A stretch of 64,000 nt of DNA from Anastatus disparis (GCA_017163975.1 JAFFSR010000292.1:4245501-4309500), one strand, 5' to 3'; shown: positions 37,717 through 49,489, counted from the first letter of the stretch. Notes: generated from the sequence alone by a model not told the origin. Numbers and translations: made by a program.

Positions 37717-38116
37717 TAGTATGATTATTAAATATTTTTTCAATTACAAAAAGTTGTTAATAAAACTTCATGATAAATTAAATAATAATCTATTTATTGT
37801 CACTAGTACATTATACTGTAAATAATTTAAAAAAATAACTACATCTAAAATGCCTATTTTATTTATGATTAATTAAAATGAATTTCCTAAAATAAATTTC
37901 AATAAATAATTATGCTTCTGTGTACATTATTGTTATTATTTACATACTGTATTAAAAATTTTAGGTTATATTTTTGAACAATTATAAAAAATGTAACTTT
38001 TATTAGAATTTTTTTCTGAATAGATTGTATATATATAATACATTTTTAATAATAATTTTCTAGACATGGATTGACATGGTGGTAGCTGCACGTCAAAATG
38101 TGAAATACTTTTTTAG
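37717..38116. other. AT-rich stretch upstream of the divergent gene
   Basis: No exon recognised. A pyrimidine-rich TTTTTTAG at about 38109-38116 looks like the acceptor for the next exon, so an upstream exon may be hidden here. Confidence 0.4.
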
Positions 38117-39257
38117 GGAAAAAAACAGCACCCGTTCCAAAACATCATGAACGTATTGTGGACATTGTAGGATTTGTATTAAATGTTGAAAGTGATAACG
38201 CTAAGACTAATCCATTGCCATCAGTAAAACGATTGGAGTTAAACGTTGAGAATAATGAAGCTCATACGAAACCATTGCCACGAAAAAAACAATTTATATT
38301 GAACGCCGAAGATAAGAATGTTGAATCATTACCACCAGCTAAACGATTCAAAAGTAAATCAATTACAATAAATGAGCAAATAAGCTGTACCAATATTGTA
38401 CCATCAAGTTTAACAAAAAAATCTACAAGTACACATTCTTTTCATGATGGGCCTTCAACATCTCAATATTCTTCCAGTAAATCATCTGCTCATTCAACGC
38501 ATTATAAACCTTCTTCTCATGATGGGCCTTCAACGTTTCAATATTCTTCTTGTAAATCATCTGCTTATTCAACGCATTATAAACCTATAGTTCCATATTC
38601 TGTGTTTGATGAGCCTTCAACTTCTGATAATGGTAAAGCAAAGAAAATCAATGGGTCTATGAATAAAGACGATAATCTAACTGTTCCAGTAATCAATATA
38701 GGTAAATCAGTATTTTATTCAAATATTATTATTTTAAGGCAGTTGTGTAGTTCAAATCTTTTTATAAATAATATTACAAATATGTTTATAATTTCAGCTT
38801 CATTATATTTAAATGCATTTGAGGAAAAAGGTGCTGACTTGATAAATATATTAGCAAATCAATTCCTCGAATGTTTCAAAAGGCAAAATTTGATTTTAAA
38901 GGAAAGTTTTAATCATCAGAATCAAACTCTATTAAAATATTTACCTAAAATCATTAATAGTGAATTGTCAAATGCTCTACAAAACATTGACGCTATCATT
39001 GGTGGGGTACCTTCGAGGGTCGAACAAGTTAGCAACAATTTTGAAAATAAAACTACACCTACTGATAAAAAAATGCTAATTCTGATTATGAGACTGATAT
39101 TCATACGATTTTAATTAGTGATGATAATGATTATAGTAATAATGATATCAATTCGACTGATGAAGGTGAATATAAAGCTGAATTCTTAGATGAAGATTTT
39201 TTGTTAGAACATGGATGTTTAGAGACAAATTCCGACAATAATAAAGATTCTTCATAA
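38117..39257 (+). pseudogene. Probable second protein of the Harbinger element, unknown function
   Basis: Open from an acceptor-like TTTTTTAG near 38116. The product begins GKKTAPVPKHHERIVDIVGF and is rich in Ser, Lys and Asn. It holds a duplicated segment of about 24 residues that ends both times in STHYKP (about 38440-38590). A likely 96-nt intron (38702-38797, GTAAAT to TTTCAG) is a multiple of three with no stop, so the frame is open with or without it. A helical segment follows (KGADLINILANQFLECFKRQ). Near 39070 a poly-A run puts the frame out by one base. The other frame continues DYETDIHTILISDDNDYSNN with an acidic tail to a stop near 39257. The divergent orientation to the Harbinger transposase fits the two-gene layout of that superfamily, but I cannot show a Myb/SANT domain. 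Confidence 0.5.
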
Positions 39258-41274
39258 TAACTAGAAAAAAATTTTATAAACACGATATAAACAATAATTT
39301 ATTAATAGATCAAGAGTTTAATATTATGTAATGTAAACCTAAAATTCAAATGAATGAAATTTAATAAAATAAATACTATAAATGTTGTTATACTTTCAAG
39401 AATCAATTATAAGGCTATTCGGAATAAGGAATTAAGACGAAGAAGTAAGTTTGAAATAATAAAATTAAATTTATATTCACATAAAAAATCTTTATAATAT
39501 ACTCAAAGTATTGCAATGGTCTCAATCCTTGCACTAAAATCATTAAAAGGAAATAAAAAATTTTTTTTTATAGAGTAAGAATATAAGATTTTTTTAATAC
39601 AAAAAAACAAAGGTATTATTAGAAAATTTTAAGTTGTATTAAAGAACAAAGGTTAATTAGTTAATTTAATTTTTATTTAAAAAATAGTCAGTTGTAAGAG
39701 TATAACGACAAGAGTCCTTATGGGGTCATATCTGAATAGGTTCTAGCGGACCACTTTTAGAGCGAGAGCGTAAGTAGGACTATTATTTTGGTCTGACATA
39801 TACGGTACTATATCACTGAAAATGTTTTTACCCTTATTTCCATGTATGTGGGAGGAGCTGGGTTTACCTGTGTATTATTGCAGTCGGGACCACTCGAACA
39901 ACGAAAGATATTATCATCAAAACATCATTGGATTAAGGTAACCAGTAGAGGACGCAAAAATTGCGCCAAGTAATAGGCGTCAGTGTATGATCAATTGAAT
40001 TTCGCGAAAGAAAAAAAAAATTCATAATATATAAAAGAACATAGATAAATAGATAATAGAATTTTCTATAAAAAAATCTTCAATAAATTATTAATTTTTT
40101 TGAAATTTAACATTAATTCAAATTTGAATGAAAAGCCCGCCATAAACAAGTTCATGCGCGCCAGCCACAAACGCGCGGCACACAAGTAGAGAGTGCCATC
40201 CTTTGTCCAATTAGACAAGAGTAAGAGAGACAGAAAGAGACGCTACTCGACGGCGTCACTATCCTTTTACACTTAATAAGATCGTTAATTGTTAATCAAT
40301 TAAAACATGAATTTGAAGTAAAGAACATAAAAATATAGCAAGAGAATAAAAATATAGCAAATTAGAAAAAATTCAAATATCAGGTGTAAAAGGGACTTCG
40401 GATACTAATAAAAGTTACTAACATCTAGTGATTTTTCTTGATTAACAAATTTGCATAGAATTAACAATAATTAGATAAATAAGAGTAAAGAATCGAGTAA
40501 TTAATAGTTAAGATTTAATAAACAATAATAATTATGTCTAATTAACATGTAATTAAGTACTATTCATAGATATTATCTGAGGCACTAGGTAGATGGCGTT
40601 AGTATACATGCGCAGAAAATTACACAGAACGTTGTGTAAAATTGAAGCATGAGTCATCTTCACTATCTACCTAGATGGCGCAGATAATTATCTCAAAACC
40701 GCAAATAAAACTCGCTGCACGAGGTGCTCTCGCTCTCTTATCTCACTCAACTCAACCAGCTCATCTAGCTCAGCCATTTTTGGAGTTTACCTTTCTCAAT
40801 AGGAATACCATCCACATAGTGAGTATGGGTATCAAAAGAATCACCGTCAGTATTGGTGAAGTATATTCAGATTGTGCGCGACTTGTGTAACTAGTAGAAA
40901 ATCATAAAGTTAATTTCGCAAGTTAATTCTTTTAACTAATAACATTGTTCGATTTGAAGTTGTTTTTTTTTGTAAAAAGAATTGAGTCAACATTTATTTA
41001 AATCAGTTTTCCTCGAAAAATTACTAACCTATAATTAATATTGTTTGTTTTTTTTCTCTCGAATAGGAGTATGACTAGGGTTGACCCCGAAAGACTCTGA
41101 GTGGGAAACCTTCGAGGTGGAATTACTGCGCCTTGCACATAAGGCCGATGGTTGGCGTAAAAGGATGCCTTTAAGGCTGCCCTTTGCCGTGTGCTACGGA
41201 CTGTACTTGTGTAGCACGTAGTGAATCGGTTGCCAAGATCAGGTAATAGGCCCTTTTTCTGTTACAGGTATAGG

Positions 41275-41275
<1 letters not shown>
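39258..41275. other. 2 kb without a recognised gene
   Basis: Contains a less AT-rich patch at 39700-39960, another at 40135-40265, an imperfect inverted repeat around CTAGGTAGATGGCG (about 40585-40680), and GC-richer sequence at 41060-41270. The frame at 40675-40890 has no similarity I recognise. These patches may be fragments of LTRs or old elements. Confidence 0.4.

Positions 41276-41336
<61 letters not shown>
41276..41336. repeat. (AT)n microsatellite
   Basis: About 60 bp of AT with one phase change (ATAATA) in the middle, forming a perfect-looking palindrome. Confidence 0.95.
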
Positions 41337-41337
<1 letters not shown>

Positions 41338-41539
41338 TAGGGGTACTCCTGCTGCTGCTCTGCCAACCCCCAGTTATGCTATAAATATAATTATATATTA
41401 AACATTTATTATTAATATTATATTATATAATGTAATATTATTTAATTTATTATATAATATAATTTTTATCTAAACTCTAAATAAATATTTTTACTATTTC
41501 TATTAATATTAATTATTTATGTTACTTTATATAAAAATA

Positions 41540-41880
41540 CCTCAACACTATTTTGTTCATTATATTTCAAAAAGAAGAGATATATATAATTATTATTAAT
41601 TCATTATTTTTTTATTTTTATAAAAAAAGAAGAGATATATAGTGTTGAGGTTCGGCTTTCCACACCACCTTACATTTCAAACCTTTATCAATATAACTTA
41701 TAAATATTTATTTTTTAAATCAATATTAATTTTGAATAAATTTGTAAAATTTTTTTGTTAATATAATTATATAATATATGAAGTTTTAAAAAAGGTGTGT
41801 AACATAGAGGTACCTTGATGGCGCGTTAGATTTTTTGATTAGTGGAAACCCTCGCCAGTAGCCCTAAAAACCACTTAGTC
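41540..41880. repeat. Left terminal inverted repeat of the Rep/helicase element
   Basis: Starts CCTCAACACTAT (41540-41551). After 87 bp the complement ATAGTGTTGAGG follows (41639-41650), then TTTCCACACCACCTTACAT and, at about 41819-41874, the conserved GCGCGTTAGATTTTTTGATT block. Near complement of 46905-47248. Confidence 0.85.
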
Positions 41881-42514
41881 TTATAAAATATATTTTATTT
41901 TAAATATTTATAATATATTTAATTATATGTAGTATAACTTAAAAATAGTGTTATTATTGTTATGATATTAATGATCATTAGTTTAAAATATATTGAAAAT
42001 TTTGTTGATAATTTAGTATATTATTTGATATATCGTAATGATTTTGAGTTTTATAAGATTTATAGGATTATTTTGTTATAATTCCTTTTTTATATCTTTT
42101 TCTCATTTTAAACATTTTATGAGATATATCAAAATTCATACTAAAATTTATAAATTTATTATGATATTGTAAATGAAATTATTACATGATCATTATATCA
42201 TATTTTATTTAAAATTTAGTTATTTATATAACAAATAAATAAATAAAATAATTTTAAATTATTTTATACTTACTTATACTATATTTACCTGTATAAAAGT
42301 TATGAATATGAATTTTTTATTTATTGTTGTTATTAGTTAAATTATTTATTTATTAAAATTTCGTTTTATAAATTTTAAATAATCATAACTTTTAAATATT
42401 TTAGTTAATTTTTAAATATTCTAATTTTTTTTGTTTTTAATAATATTAATAATTTAAAAATTTTTTTTAAATTTATTATTATATATTTAAATATTTATGA
42501 TTTATTTTAATTTT

Positions 42515-42967
42515 TCATATTTTATTAATAATGTTAGCTAATCTTAATAAATAATTAGAATAAATTTCATGACTTTGATTAAAGTAATATTCTGCTATTG
42601 GTTCGCTTATATTTATTTTATATTTTATAATTTCATTCGCATAATATTTATAATACTCTGGTACTTCATTCCAATTTTTAAATTCAAATTGTTCATTATT
42701 TTCCTCTATATACGAATTAATAATATTATTTAATTTAGAAATTATTGTATTGCTTATTGAACTATTATTATCTAGACTTTCTAAATAATATTCATATTCT
42801 TCTTGGAAATTTAAATGTTCTTCAATTTGATCATTTAAATTTTCCATCAATTGTTGATCATTGACATTGTTAATTTCAACATAATGACCTTCTATTGGAT
42901 CCCATTCAATCATTTGTTGATCATTAACATTGTCAATTTCAACATCATTAATTGAATTCCATTCCAT
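42515..42967 (-). CDS. Acidic Asn/Glu-rich ORF of the Rep/helicase element
   Basis: 150 residues from an ATG at 42967, with no frameshift, unlike its neighbours. It starts MEWNSINDVEIDNVNDQQ. An early segment is duplicated (VDN/NNVNDQQ with an M(I/E) step, about residues 8-20 and 29-42). The middle is acidic and the end is richer in Tyr and Ile. I recognise no domain. It lies downstream of the helicase on the same strand, separated from it by a MITE. It could be an accessory protein of the element or a chance frame in AT-rich DNA. The intact length and low Lys content favour a real gene. Confidence 0.4.
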   Translation of the reverse strand: MEWNSINDVEIDNVNDQQMIEWDPIEGHYVEINNVNDQQLMENLNDQIEEHLNFQEEYEYYLESLDNNSSISNTIISKLNNIINSYIEENNEQFEFKNWNEVPEYYKYYANEIIKYKINISEPIAEYYFNQSHEIYSNYLLRLANIINKI

Positions 42968-43104
42968 TATGTTTTTTTTATTTATATATTATTAAAAATT
43001 TTTAATGTTTATAATTAATATAAATATAACCTGAAAAAAAATAAAGTTTAATTAATAAAATAATTTATAAAAAATTTATTTAAATAACATTAAATTTTTG
43101 TTAA

Positions 43105-43533
43105 GAGGCGGTCGGAACCAAATCGGTGATTTACTTCGATGCTTGTAATAAATGCTTATAATAATTTATTCATTCATTAATATGGTAAAAATATAGTCAT
43201 TTCCTCTAGTCATGTATATAAAGAATAATTTAAAATAGTTAAAGCCACAAAAATATACAAAATATTGTTATAAAGCGAAAAATGCCACCTAACAATCGAC
43301 ACGACAGTTTTTTGCATGCGGTATATGTCAAGTCAGTTTGATATTTGTAATAAATGCTTATAATAATTTATTTACTTATTTATATGGTAAAAATATAGTC
43401 ATTTCCTCTAGTCATGTATGTAAAGAATAATTTGAATTAGTTTAAGCCATCAAAACATACAAAATATTATCGTAAAGCGAAAAATGCTGACTTGATATAT
43501 ACCGCAAGTCACCGATTTGGTTCCGACCGCCTC
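43105..43533. mobile_element. TTAA-flanked MITE, direct-dimer type
   Basis: The ends are AGAGGCGGTCGGAACCAAAT and its complement, with TTAA outside both. The interior holds two head-to-tail copies of a segment of about 205 bp (TAAATGCTTATAATAATTTA to AAAGCGAAAAATGC). It is 429 bp long, like the inverted copy at 53780-54208. It is inserted between the acidic ORF and the helicase. Confidence 0.9.
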
Positions 43534-43549
43534 TTAAATTATAATAAAA

Positions 43550-46402
43550 TTATTTTTCTAATATTTCTTTCCAAACTATGTTAGGTATAATATCTTTGTT
43601 TTCCGATTCATTTTGAATATATATTTTATTTACATTTTTACAACGTGAAAGAGCAACATATAATTGCCCGTGAGAAAATAAAGGTTTTTTGATGAATATT
43701 CCTATATTTTCGAAACTTTGGCCTTGAGATTTATTAATTGTTATAGCAAAAGCTAATATAACAGGAAATTGTTTTCTATATAAAATAAATGGTAAAGATG
43801 ATGATTCATTAGTGTTTAATGTAATACGTGGTATAAAAACTTTATTTCCTTTATTTTCTCCAGTAATTATTTGTGCTTCTATGTTATATTTGAATAATTT
43901 AGTTATTTTTAATCGCGTTCCATTATATAATCCATTTTTTATACTTAAATTTCGAATTAACATAATTATGGTATTTACTTTTAATTTCAGTTCGTGTGGA
44001 GGTAATCCTTCTCTTATGTTATTTAACATTTCTATTGGATAATTCAAATGAATATTATCATCCGTTTGATCTACACCTTTGTATGTTGCATAGTCAATGC
44101 TATAATAAGTTTTTGTTTCATTCTTAATTAATTTTAAAATTCTGTTATTTAAAATATTTACATCTTCATTATGTGTACTCAAAATGACATTTTTTGAAAA
44201 ACAATAATTTTCGTTAATGTTTTTATAAATTTTGGCACAGACGTCATTAGTTTTCCATTCTTCTGGAATAATAAATGGATTAATGTTTCCTTCTCCTATA
44301 TTTAATAAAAATGAAGAGAAACTGTCATTATTAGATCTTATGTTTTTTTTTAATTTAAAAATATGAAATAAGGGCCAAAGATTTGAATATTTTATAGTCT
44401 CTTCAATTATAGTATTTCTTCTTCCATATTTTAATACTGGTAGAATTTGTCGAAAATCTCCACCTAAAATAATTATTTTTCCACCAAAACTTTTATCATT
44501 ATGACAAACATCTTTTAAAGTTTTGTCTACGATTTCTAAAGCTTTTTTAGGAATCATAGATGCTTCATCCCATATAATTATATCTGTTTCTCTTAATTTT
44601 TTTTTATCTGAATTAAATTTTAAAAATGCGCTTTCAATGTTATTTAAATCCAATGGTAATCTAAAAGTTCTGTGACTTGTTAAACCTTTAGGTAATAAAA
44701 TTGAAGCTATTCCGGTCCAAGCCATCGATAAAAATTTTTTTTAATGCTTATATAATAATATATTAATGTTTTGTGTAAGAAAGTTTTTCCGGAACCTCCT
44801 GGTCCATCTATGAAAAATATTTTTTGTTTATTATTTATTATTTTTTCAAAAATTTGTTTTTGATCATTATTTAATTGTTTATACATTTTATCAAATTTTT
44901 TTTACTAAAATTTATAATTTCATCATTAATTTCTTCATTTTCTTCAATGTATGTTTTATTTGGTTCTGGTAAACCAAAATTTTCACATGACATATCTTCT
45001 AAATTTAATATTTGATTAATATGTGATAAAGCTTTATTTTCTTTATTATCTTTAAAATCTTCTGTAAAAATTTTTTATATTTGTTCCAAATAATTTTACC
45101 TTGAATATTTTCACATAGTAAAAAACATGCAAAAAATTTACGTAGTTGTATTGGTAACATAACTTGACATGCTTCTTCAAAAATATAATAAATTTCATTT
45201 TCGTGCTCAATTAAATTCATTGCTAAAGCTGTTTCTTTATAAGTATTATAAGTAATATTTTCGTGAGTTCGTAAATCTGTATAAGATGTTGCACCTTTTA
45301 TTCTATTTAATATTAATTTAAAAAAAAACGTTCACTATCTTTAGGAGATACTACATTTAATCTACCAATAGCTATGTTTTTTCTATTTTTTGATCGTTTT
45401 ATCCAAGATTTTGTGTTAGAATTGAAAATATAATATTGTGGTATGTTAACATATTTAATTTTTTTAGCAAAATCATCTTTTTTATTCAAAGTAAACCATG
45501 CGGTTAACGTTGTTTCGTATTTATTTAATGCTGAATCTATATCATTTTCATTAAAAATTATTTTTTGTTGATTTTCTGTATGAATACTTAATCTTATTAC
45601 AGAATGACTTCTGCCACATAATGGTAATTCTTGTAATCTCCATGCTGTTTCCATTGGACTTAAGTATCTACCATCTATATATTGTGTTATTTCATCATAT
45701 ACTTCTTCTTCATTTTCTTTTATTTTATTTTCTTTTATTTTGCAATATGCTTTATCTACTCCTTTATAAATATAGTCGTAAATATATTTAATACTTTGTA
45801 TTGACATACAAAGTTCAGTATTAATATGAGCAGCATATTTTGCTAATAAAAAACTATTGTAAGGAATTACCATTGAATTATCAACTTTTATAATTTTTTT
45901 GTTATTTTTAAAATTGTAGATATAATTATCAGAAATATTATTTCGTCGTTTGTATTGTGGATATTTATTTTCTTCAATTTTAGTACATTCAGTAAATGGT
46001 TTTGGAAAATTTTTTTACATATATTTTTATTTTCATCATAACATGGAGATTTGCTAGTATGTGGTCCGTGTAACATATGTTTAATTACTAATTTTTGTAA
46101 ATATATATTTTCCGATGATGGTATTTCAGCTGAAATATACTTATCAATAGATTCTACAGTAAATATTTTATGATTATGGTGTAATGTGATAATGATATGT
46201 GCATGAGGTAATCCTCTTTTTTGAAATTCTATGGAAAATACATAAGCTATTACAGGACCAAAAATTTCATTTTTTATTATATCATTTAATAGCATTTTAA
46301 ATTTTGCATAAAATAATCTTACTGTAATATTTGGTATATCATTAGGAGTTGTTCCTTCAGGAAAATTTTTTAAAATTTCTTTAAGTTCTTTCCATATGTG
46401 GA
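43550..46402 (-). pseudogene. Helitron-type Rep/Pif1 helicase, frameshifted
   Basis: The replication protein of rolling-circle transposons: a HUH-type Rep nuclease followed by a Pif1-like helicase. Order on the minus strand: KELKEILKNFPEGTTPNDIP and VRLFYAKFKMLLNDIIKNEI (46390-46260), EFQKRGLPHAHIII with the HUH-type GLPHAH (about 46220), and YIYDYIYKGVDKAY with the paired tyrosines (about 45785). The linker to the helicase follows, then LNNDQKQIFEKIINNKQK (about 44870) and Walker A GPGGSGKTF (about 44795). Next are AWTGIASILLPKG, Walker B IIWDEASMI, GGDFRQILPV, AITINKSQGQS and QLYVALSRC, ending at 43550. All Pif1 motifs I would expect are there. It is broken by at least five frameshifts, mostly in A or T runs (near 46015, 45880, 45310, 45075, 44910 and 44740). 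The Rep N-terminus is cut off at 46402, where a plus-strand zinc-finger ORF begins. Confidence 0.9.
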
Positions 46403-46419
46403 ACAGTAATAAAAAATAA

Positions 46420-46632
46420 AAACATATTAAAAGACATTTACAATTACATAACCAAAATAATCAAAAATTTACATGTTACATTTGTAACAAAATCATTTTA
46501 CGACATGATCATTTTTTGAGACATTTAAAAATTCATAATAATTCTTATAGTTACATATGTGAATGTGGAAAAGGTTTCCAACGATTGGATTCTTTAAATC
46601 GACATAAAAAATACATAATTAAGATATTTTAA
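46420..46632 (+). pseudogene. C2H2 zinc-finger fragment
   Basis: An open frame of about 70 codons with no ATG at its left limit. It starts within a finger (HIKRHLQLH), then has CYICNKIILRHDHFLRHLKI with its H...H pair, then CECGKGFQRLDSLNRHKK, and ends at a stop at 46632. That is one partial finger, one full C2H2 finger and one finger whose last zinc ligand is uncertain. It abuts the truncated Rep tail to tail and lies inside the TIRs of the 5.7 kb element. It may be the last exon of a captured gene or part of the element itself. Confidence 0.65.
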
Positions 46633-46904
46633 AAATTGTTTATTAAAATTTTGATACATCTTAAATAATGTAAAAGGAATAAAATAATAAAAGGAATTAT
46701 AAATAAATAATCCTAGAAATTTTAAAACTTAAACATTATGATGTATCTAATTTAATAATAAACTTATTAAAAAAATTTTTAATATTATTTGAAATAGTTT
46801 ATTTTTTTAAATTTCTTATAATAATTTATATTATTTATTATTTTATTTTTCTTTAATATCAATATTTATATAATATAAAATAAAATATATTAAAAAATAT
46901 ATAA

Positions 46905-47248
46905 AAGTGGTTTTTAGGGCTCCTGGCGAGGGTTTCCACTAATCAAAAAATCTAACGCGCCAATAATGGTACCGCTATATTATACACCTTTTTCTATTCA
47001 ATAAATAAATATAAATAGTTATTAATCTTGAAAGTTATATAAATTTAAACATAAATATTAATATCAATTAATTTTAAAAGTTGTATAAATCAATACTATT
47101 AAAGGTTTATAATGTAAGGTGGTGTGGAAATCTGAATCCTCAACACTATATGCTTATTTTTATTTTAATACAATAAAATATTTATAATATGAATAAATTA
47201 TTAAAAATCATTATGTTTTCAACAAATGAATTAATTATAGTGTTGAGG
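46905..47248. repeat. Right terminal inverted repeat of the Rep/helicase element
   Basis: Near complement of 41540-41880. The 12-mers CCTCAACACTAT (47138-47149) and ATAGTGTTGAGG (47237-47248) are again separated by 87 bp. The inner conserved block is at about 46911-46966. Confidence 0.85.
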
Positions 47249-47499
47249 AATTGTAATAGAATTAATTTAAATTTATATTTATTAATTTCAGATAAACTAT
47301 GTAAAAAATGGTAATAAGATATCTGATGAGGCACATGTTTTTCATTTTAAATATTATAAATTGTAATTTTATGCAACTACTTTCGAGTTTTCAACAAAAA
47401 AAAAATTAAAATTTTTATATTTTTATGTAATATTATACATAAATAAAATATAATAAAAAAATATAAAACTATATTATGCAGTATTTGATGGTTCTAAAA
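47249..47499. other. AT-rich spacer
   Basis: No gene or repeat recognised between the Rep/helicase element and the G-rich array. Confidence 0.5.
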
Positions 47500-47501
47500 A
47501 G

Positions 47502-47720
47502 TTGTGGGGGGATTGTGGGGGGTTGTGGGGGGATTGTGGGGGGGTTGTGGGGGGGACTGTGGGGGTCTGTGGGGGGTTAGTGGGGGGTCTGTGGGGGGGA
47601 CGTGGGGGGACGTGGGGGGGTAATGATCGATAACATAAAATAACGTAAATTTACGTTATTTAATTAATAAAAATCATGTGGGGGGGCTGTGGGGGGGCGT
47701 GGGGGGGATGTGGGGGGGCA
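47502..47720 (+). repeat. G-rich array (TGTGGGGGG-type), quadruplex-prone
   Basis: More than fifteen runs of 4-7 G separated by short TGT, ATTGT, CTGT or ACGT spacers, all on the plus strand. They fall in two blocks (about 47502-47622 and 47678-47720). Between them sits a perfect palindrome AATAACGTAAATTTACGTTA(TT). The composition contrasts sharply with the surrounding DNA. Confidence 0.9.
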
Positions 47721-49489
47721 CCGACTGAATTTTGGTTCATATAACTATATAATATAGGGAGATATATATACATAGATATATACCAAAAAAGAGAGATTAG
47801 ATAGAAAAAGATTGGTCATATAAAGAGATTAATTAGATTTTTTCTTTGTTCTTTATTAAAATTTAAAGTTATTCACGAAAGTGTATTTTTGATTTAAGGT
47901 AAATTCTTTTGTTATTAAAATATTAGAAATATTTATGGAAATAAATGTATAAAAAGTTATTTATTATAAATGAATTAACTGTTTTTTTTAAATTTTTAAT
48001 AGTAAAATTTGAATTCTTTCTTCTTATTTTTCTTTATTTTGATTGATAAATTCAATTAACGTAGTATGTTATTTATAGGGAATAAATTAGCAAATAGTAA
48101 AAAGATGCCAAAAGGACAAACTCAAAATAAAATAAGTCTTCTTTATTTTTTTACCTACCACACACGAAAAAGTGTATCCTGTGAGTCCTAATAATTAATT
48201 CATTAACTGTTATTTGCATGCGAAGAAAAAAAAATAATAATAAGAAATATCTGTGTCTTGCCTAAGAACAATTATGTTGTGTAGCGTCTTATATGAACCT
48301 ACAAGACTATCCTTGGTTTGTTCAATTCGAAGGACGTAAAAATCAAACGAAGAAGGCAAGATCATTGCTCGCTTTATTAATTATCTTATGACCTAATATT
48401 AATATTTAAAAATGCATACATAGAGTTAAAGTAAAATCATTCTTTTTTGTTTTAAGAAAAGGAAACGATACATGATAAATCATTAAAGTTTTTATATCAA
48501 TTTTTATTAGTAATAAAGCTATGAAATAAAAAAGAAATCTTGCTAGTTGATTTATGACGTTGCAGTATTATAAAGTTTCATCAAAATTGTTTACGTCGAT
48601 AACAGTTATAAGTTTTTGCTTGTTTCAAAACTTATTTTTTATTAACCCCTTATTTTAAATAGCCCCTCAATTCTCTTCTTGTTTTAAATACTCACAAACT
48701 ATATTCTTATGTAAATTATTTTTTTTTGTTATTGTTATAATTCTCAATTAGTTATTATTATGATTACTTAGTTATAAGTATTAAATTATATTATTATAAT
48801 TACTAAATTTTGGTTATAATTATTGTTATTATAATTAATATTATAATTACTAAATTGTTTATAATTATTATTGTAATTATTAAATTGTTTATAATTATTA
48901 AATTTTTTATAATTCACTTCATTTGAAAATTTTTAAGTTAATACGTAAAAATAAAAACAAATTATTTATAACTGTATACATTTAATTCAAACAATAACAT
49001 TCAATTTAAGTTAAATATAAATTTAGAATTAAATATTTTAAATTTTACCGACAGAACATTCATGTACTATGTTTTATAAAAAGATAGTATATTCTTCTTT
49101 ATGACACATATTATTATGTCACTTTATCTCGTGAAACGGTTACAGAATAACCCCCCTGGGCATTATTGTACTCTTAAACTCATATTTACAACGACGCATA
49201 ACAATATAATAATAGAAAGTGGTAAACTAACCTAAATTATACAAATCAAATAATTGACCTAAAATAAATGCGCGTGATACAATAAAATAAAAAGTGAATT
49301 TATTGTAAGCCACATGTCGGCAAAAGAAAACTAATAAGAAAATGTTTAATTAACGAAGAAAATAAATGATACTTTAATCAATAGCAAAACTTAAACTGAA
49401 TAGTTTTTTAATAAACAGAAATGAAGTTAACTTAAATGACGTTAATAAACAAATCTAGTACGGCTGAAGGTCTGGTCGGCGGTGTCGAA
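47721..49489. other. 1.8 kb AT-rich stretch, no gene recognised
   Basis: Contains TATAATTATTA-type simple sequence at about 48730-48910. A short ATG frame near 48104 (MPKGQTQNKISLLYFF) is too small to call. Confidence 0.45.

Larger units (their letters stand above)
41540..47248 (-). mobile_element. Rep/Pif1-helicase element with long terminal inverted repeats, 5.7 kb
   Basis: The interior encodes a Helitron-type Rep and Pif1 helicase on the minus strand (43550-46402). Classical Helitrons lack TIRs, yet this unit has inverted ends of about 340 bp (41540-41880 and 46905-47248). They include a highly conserved inner block with GGAAACCCTCGCCAG and ATCAAAAAATCTAACGCGCC. Both ends start with a 111-bp module bounded by CCTCAACACTAT and ATAGTGTTGAGG. 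Also inside are an acidic ORF (42515-42967), a TTAA-flanked MITE (43105-43533) and a small zinc-finger ORF on the plus strand (46420-46632). No target duplication is evident. It could be an unusual rolling-circle element with inverted ends, or Helitron sequence captured by a TIR element. Confidence 0.7.

Noticed and set aside
40675..40890. 71-residue frame in a less AT-rich patch
   Set aside because: No similarity; it overlaps an imperfect inverted repeat around CTAGGTAGATGGCG and is probably part of an old element.
43812..44042. 76-residue plus-strand frame
   Set aside because: Shadow of the Pif1 helicase coding region on the minus strand.
47502..47720. Telomeric repeat
   Set aside because: The G-runs have irregular spacers and no TTAGG or TTAGGG unit, and the array is internal and short.
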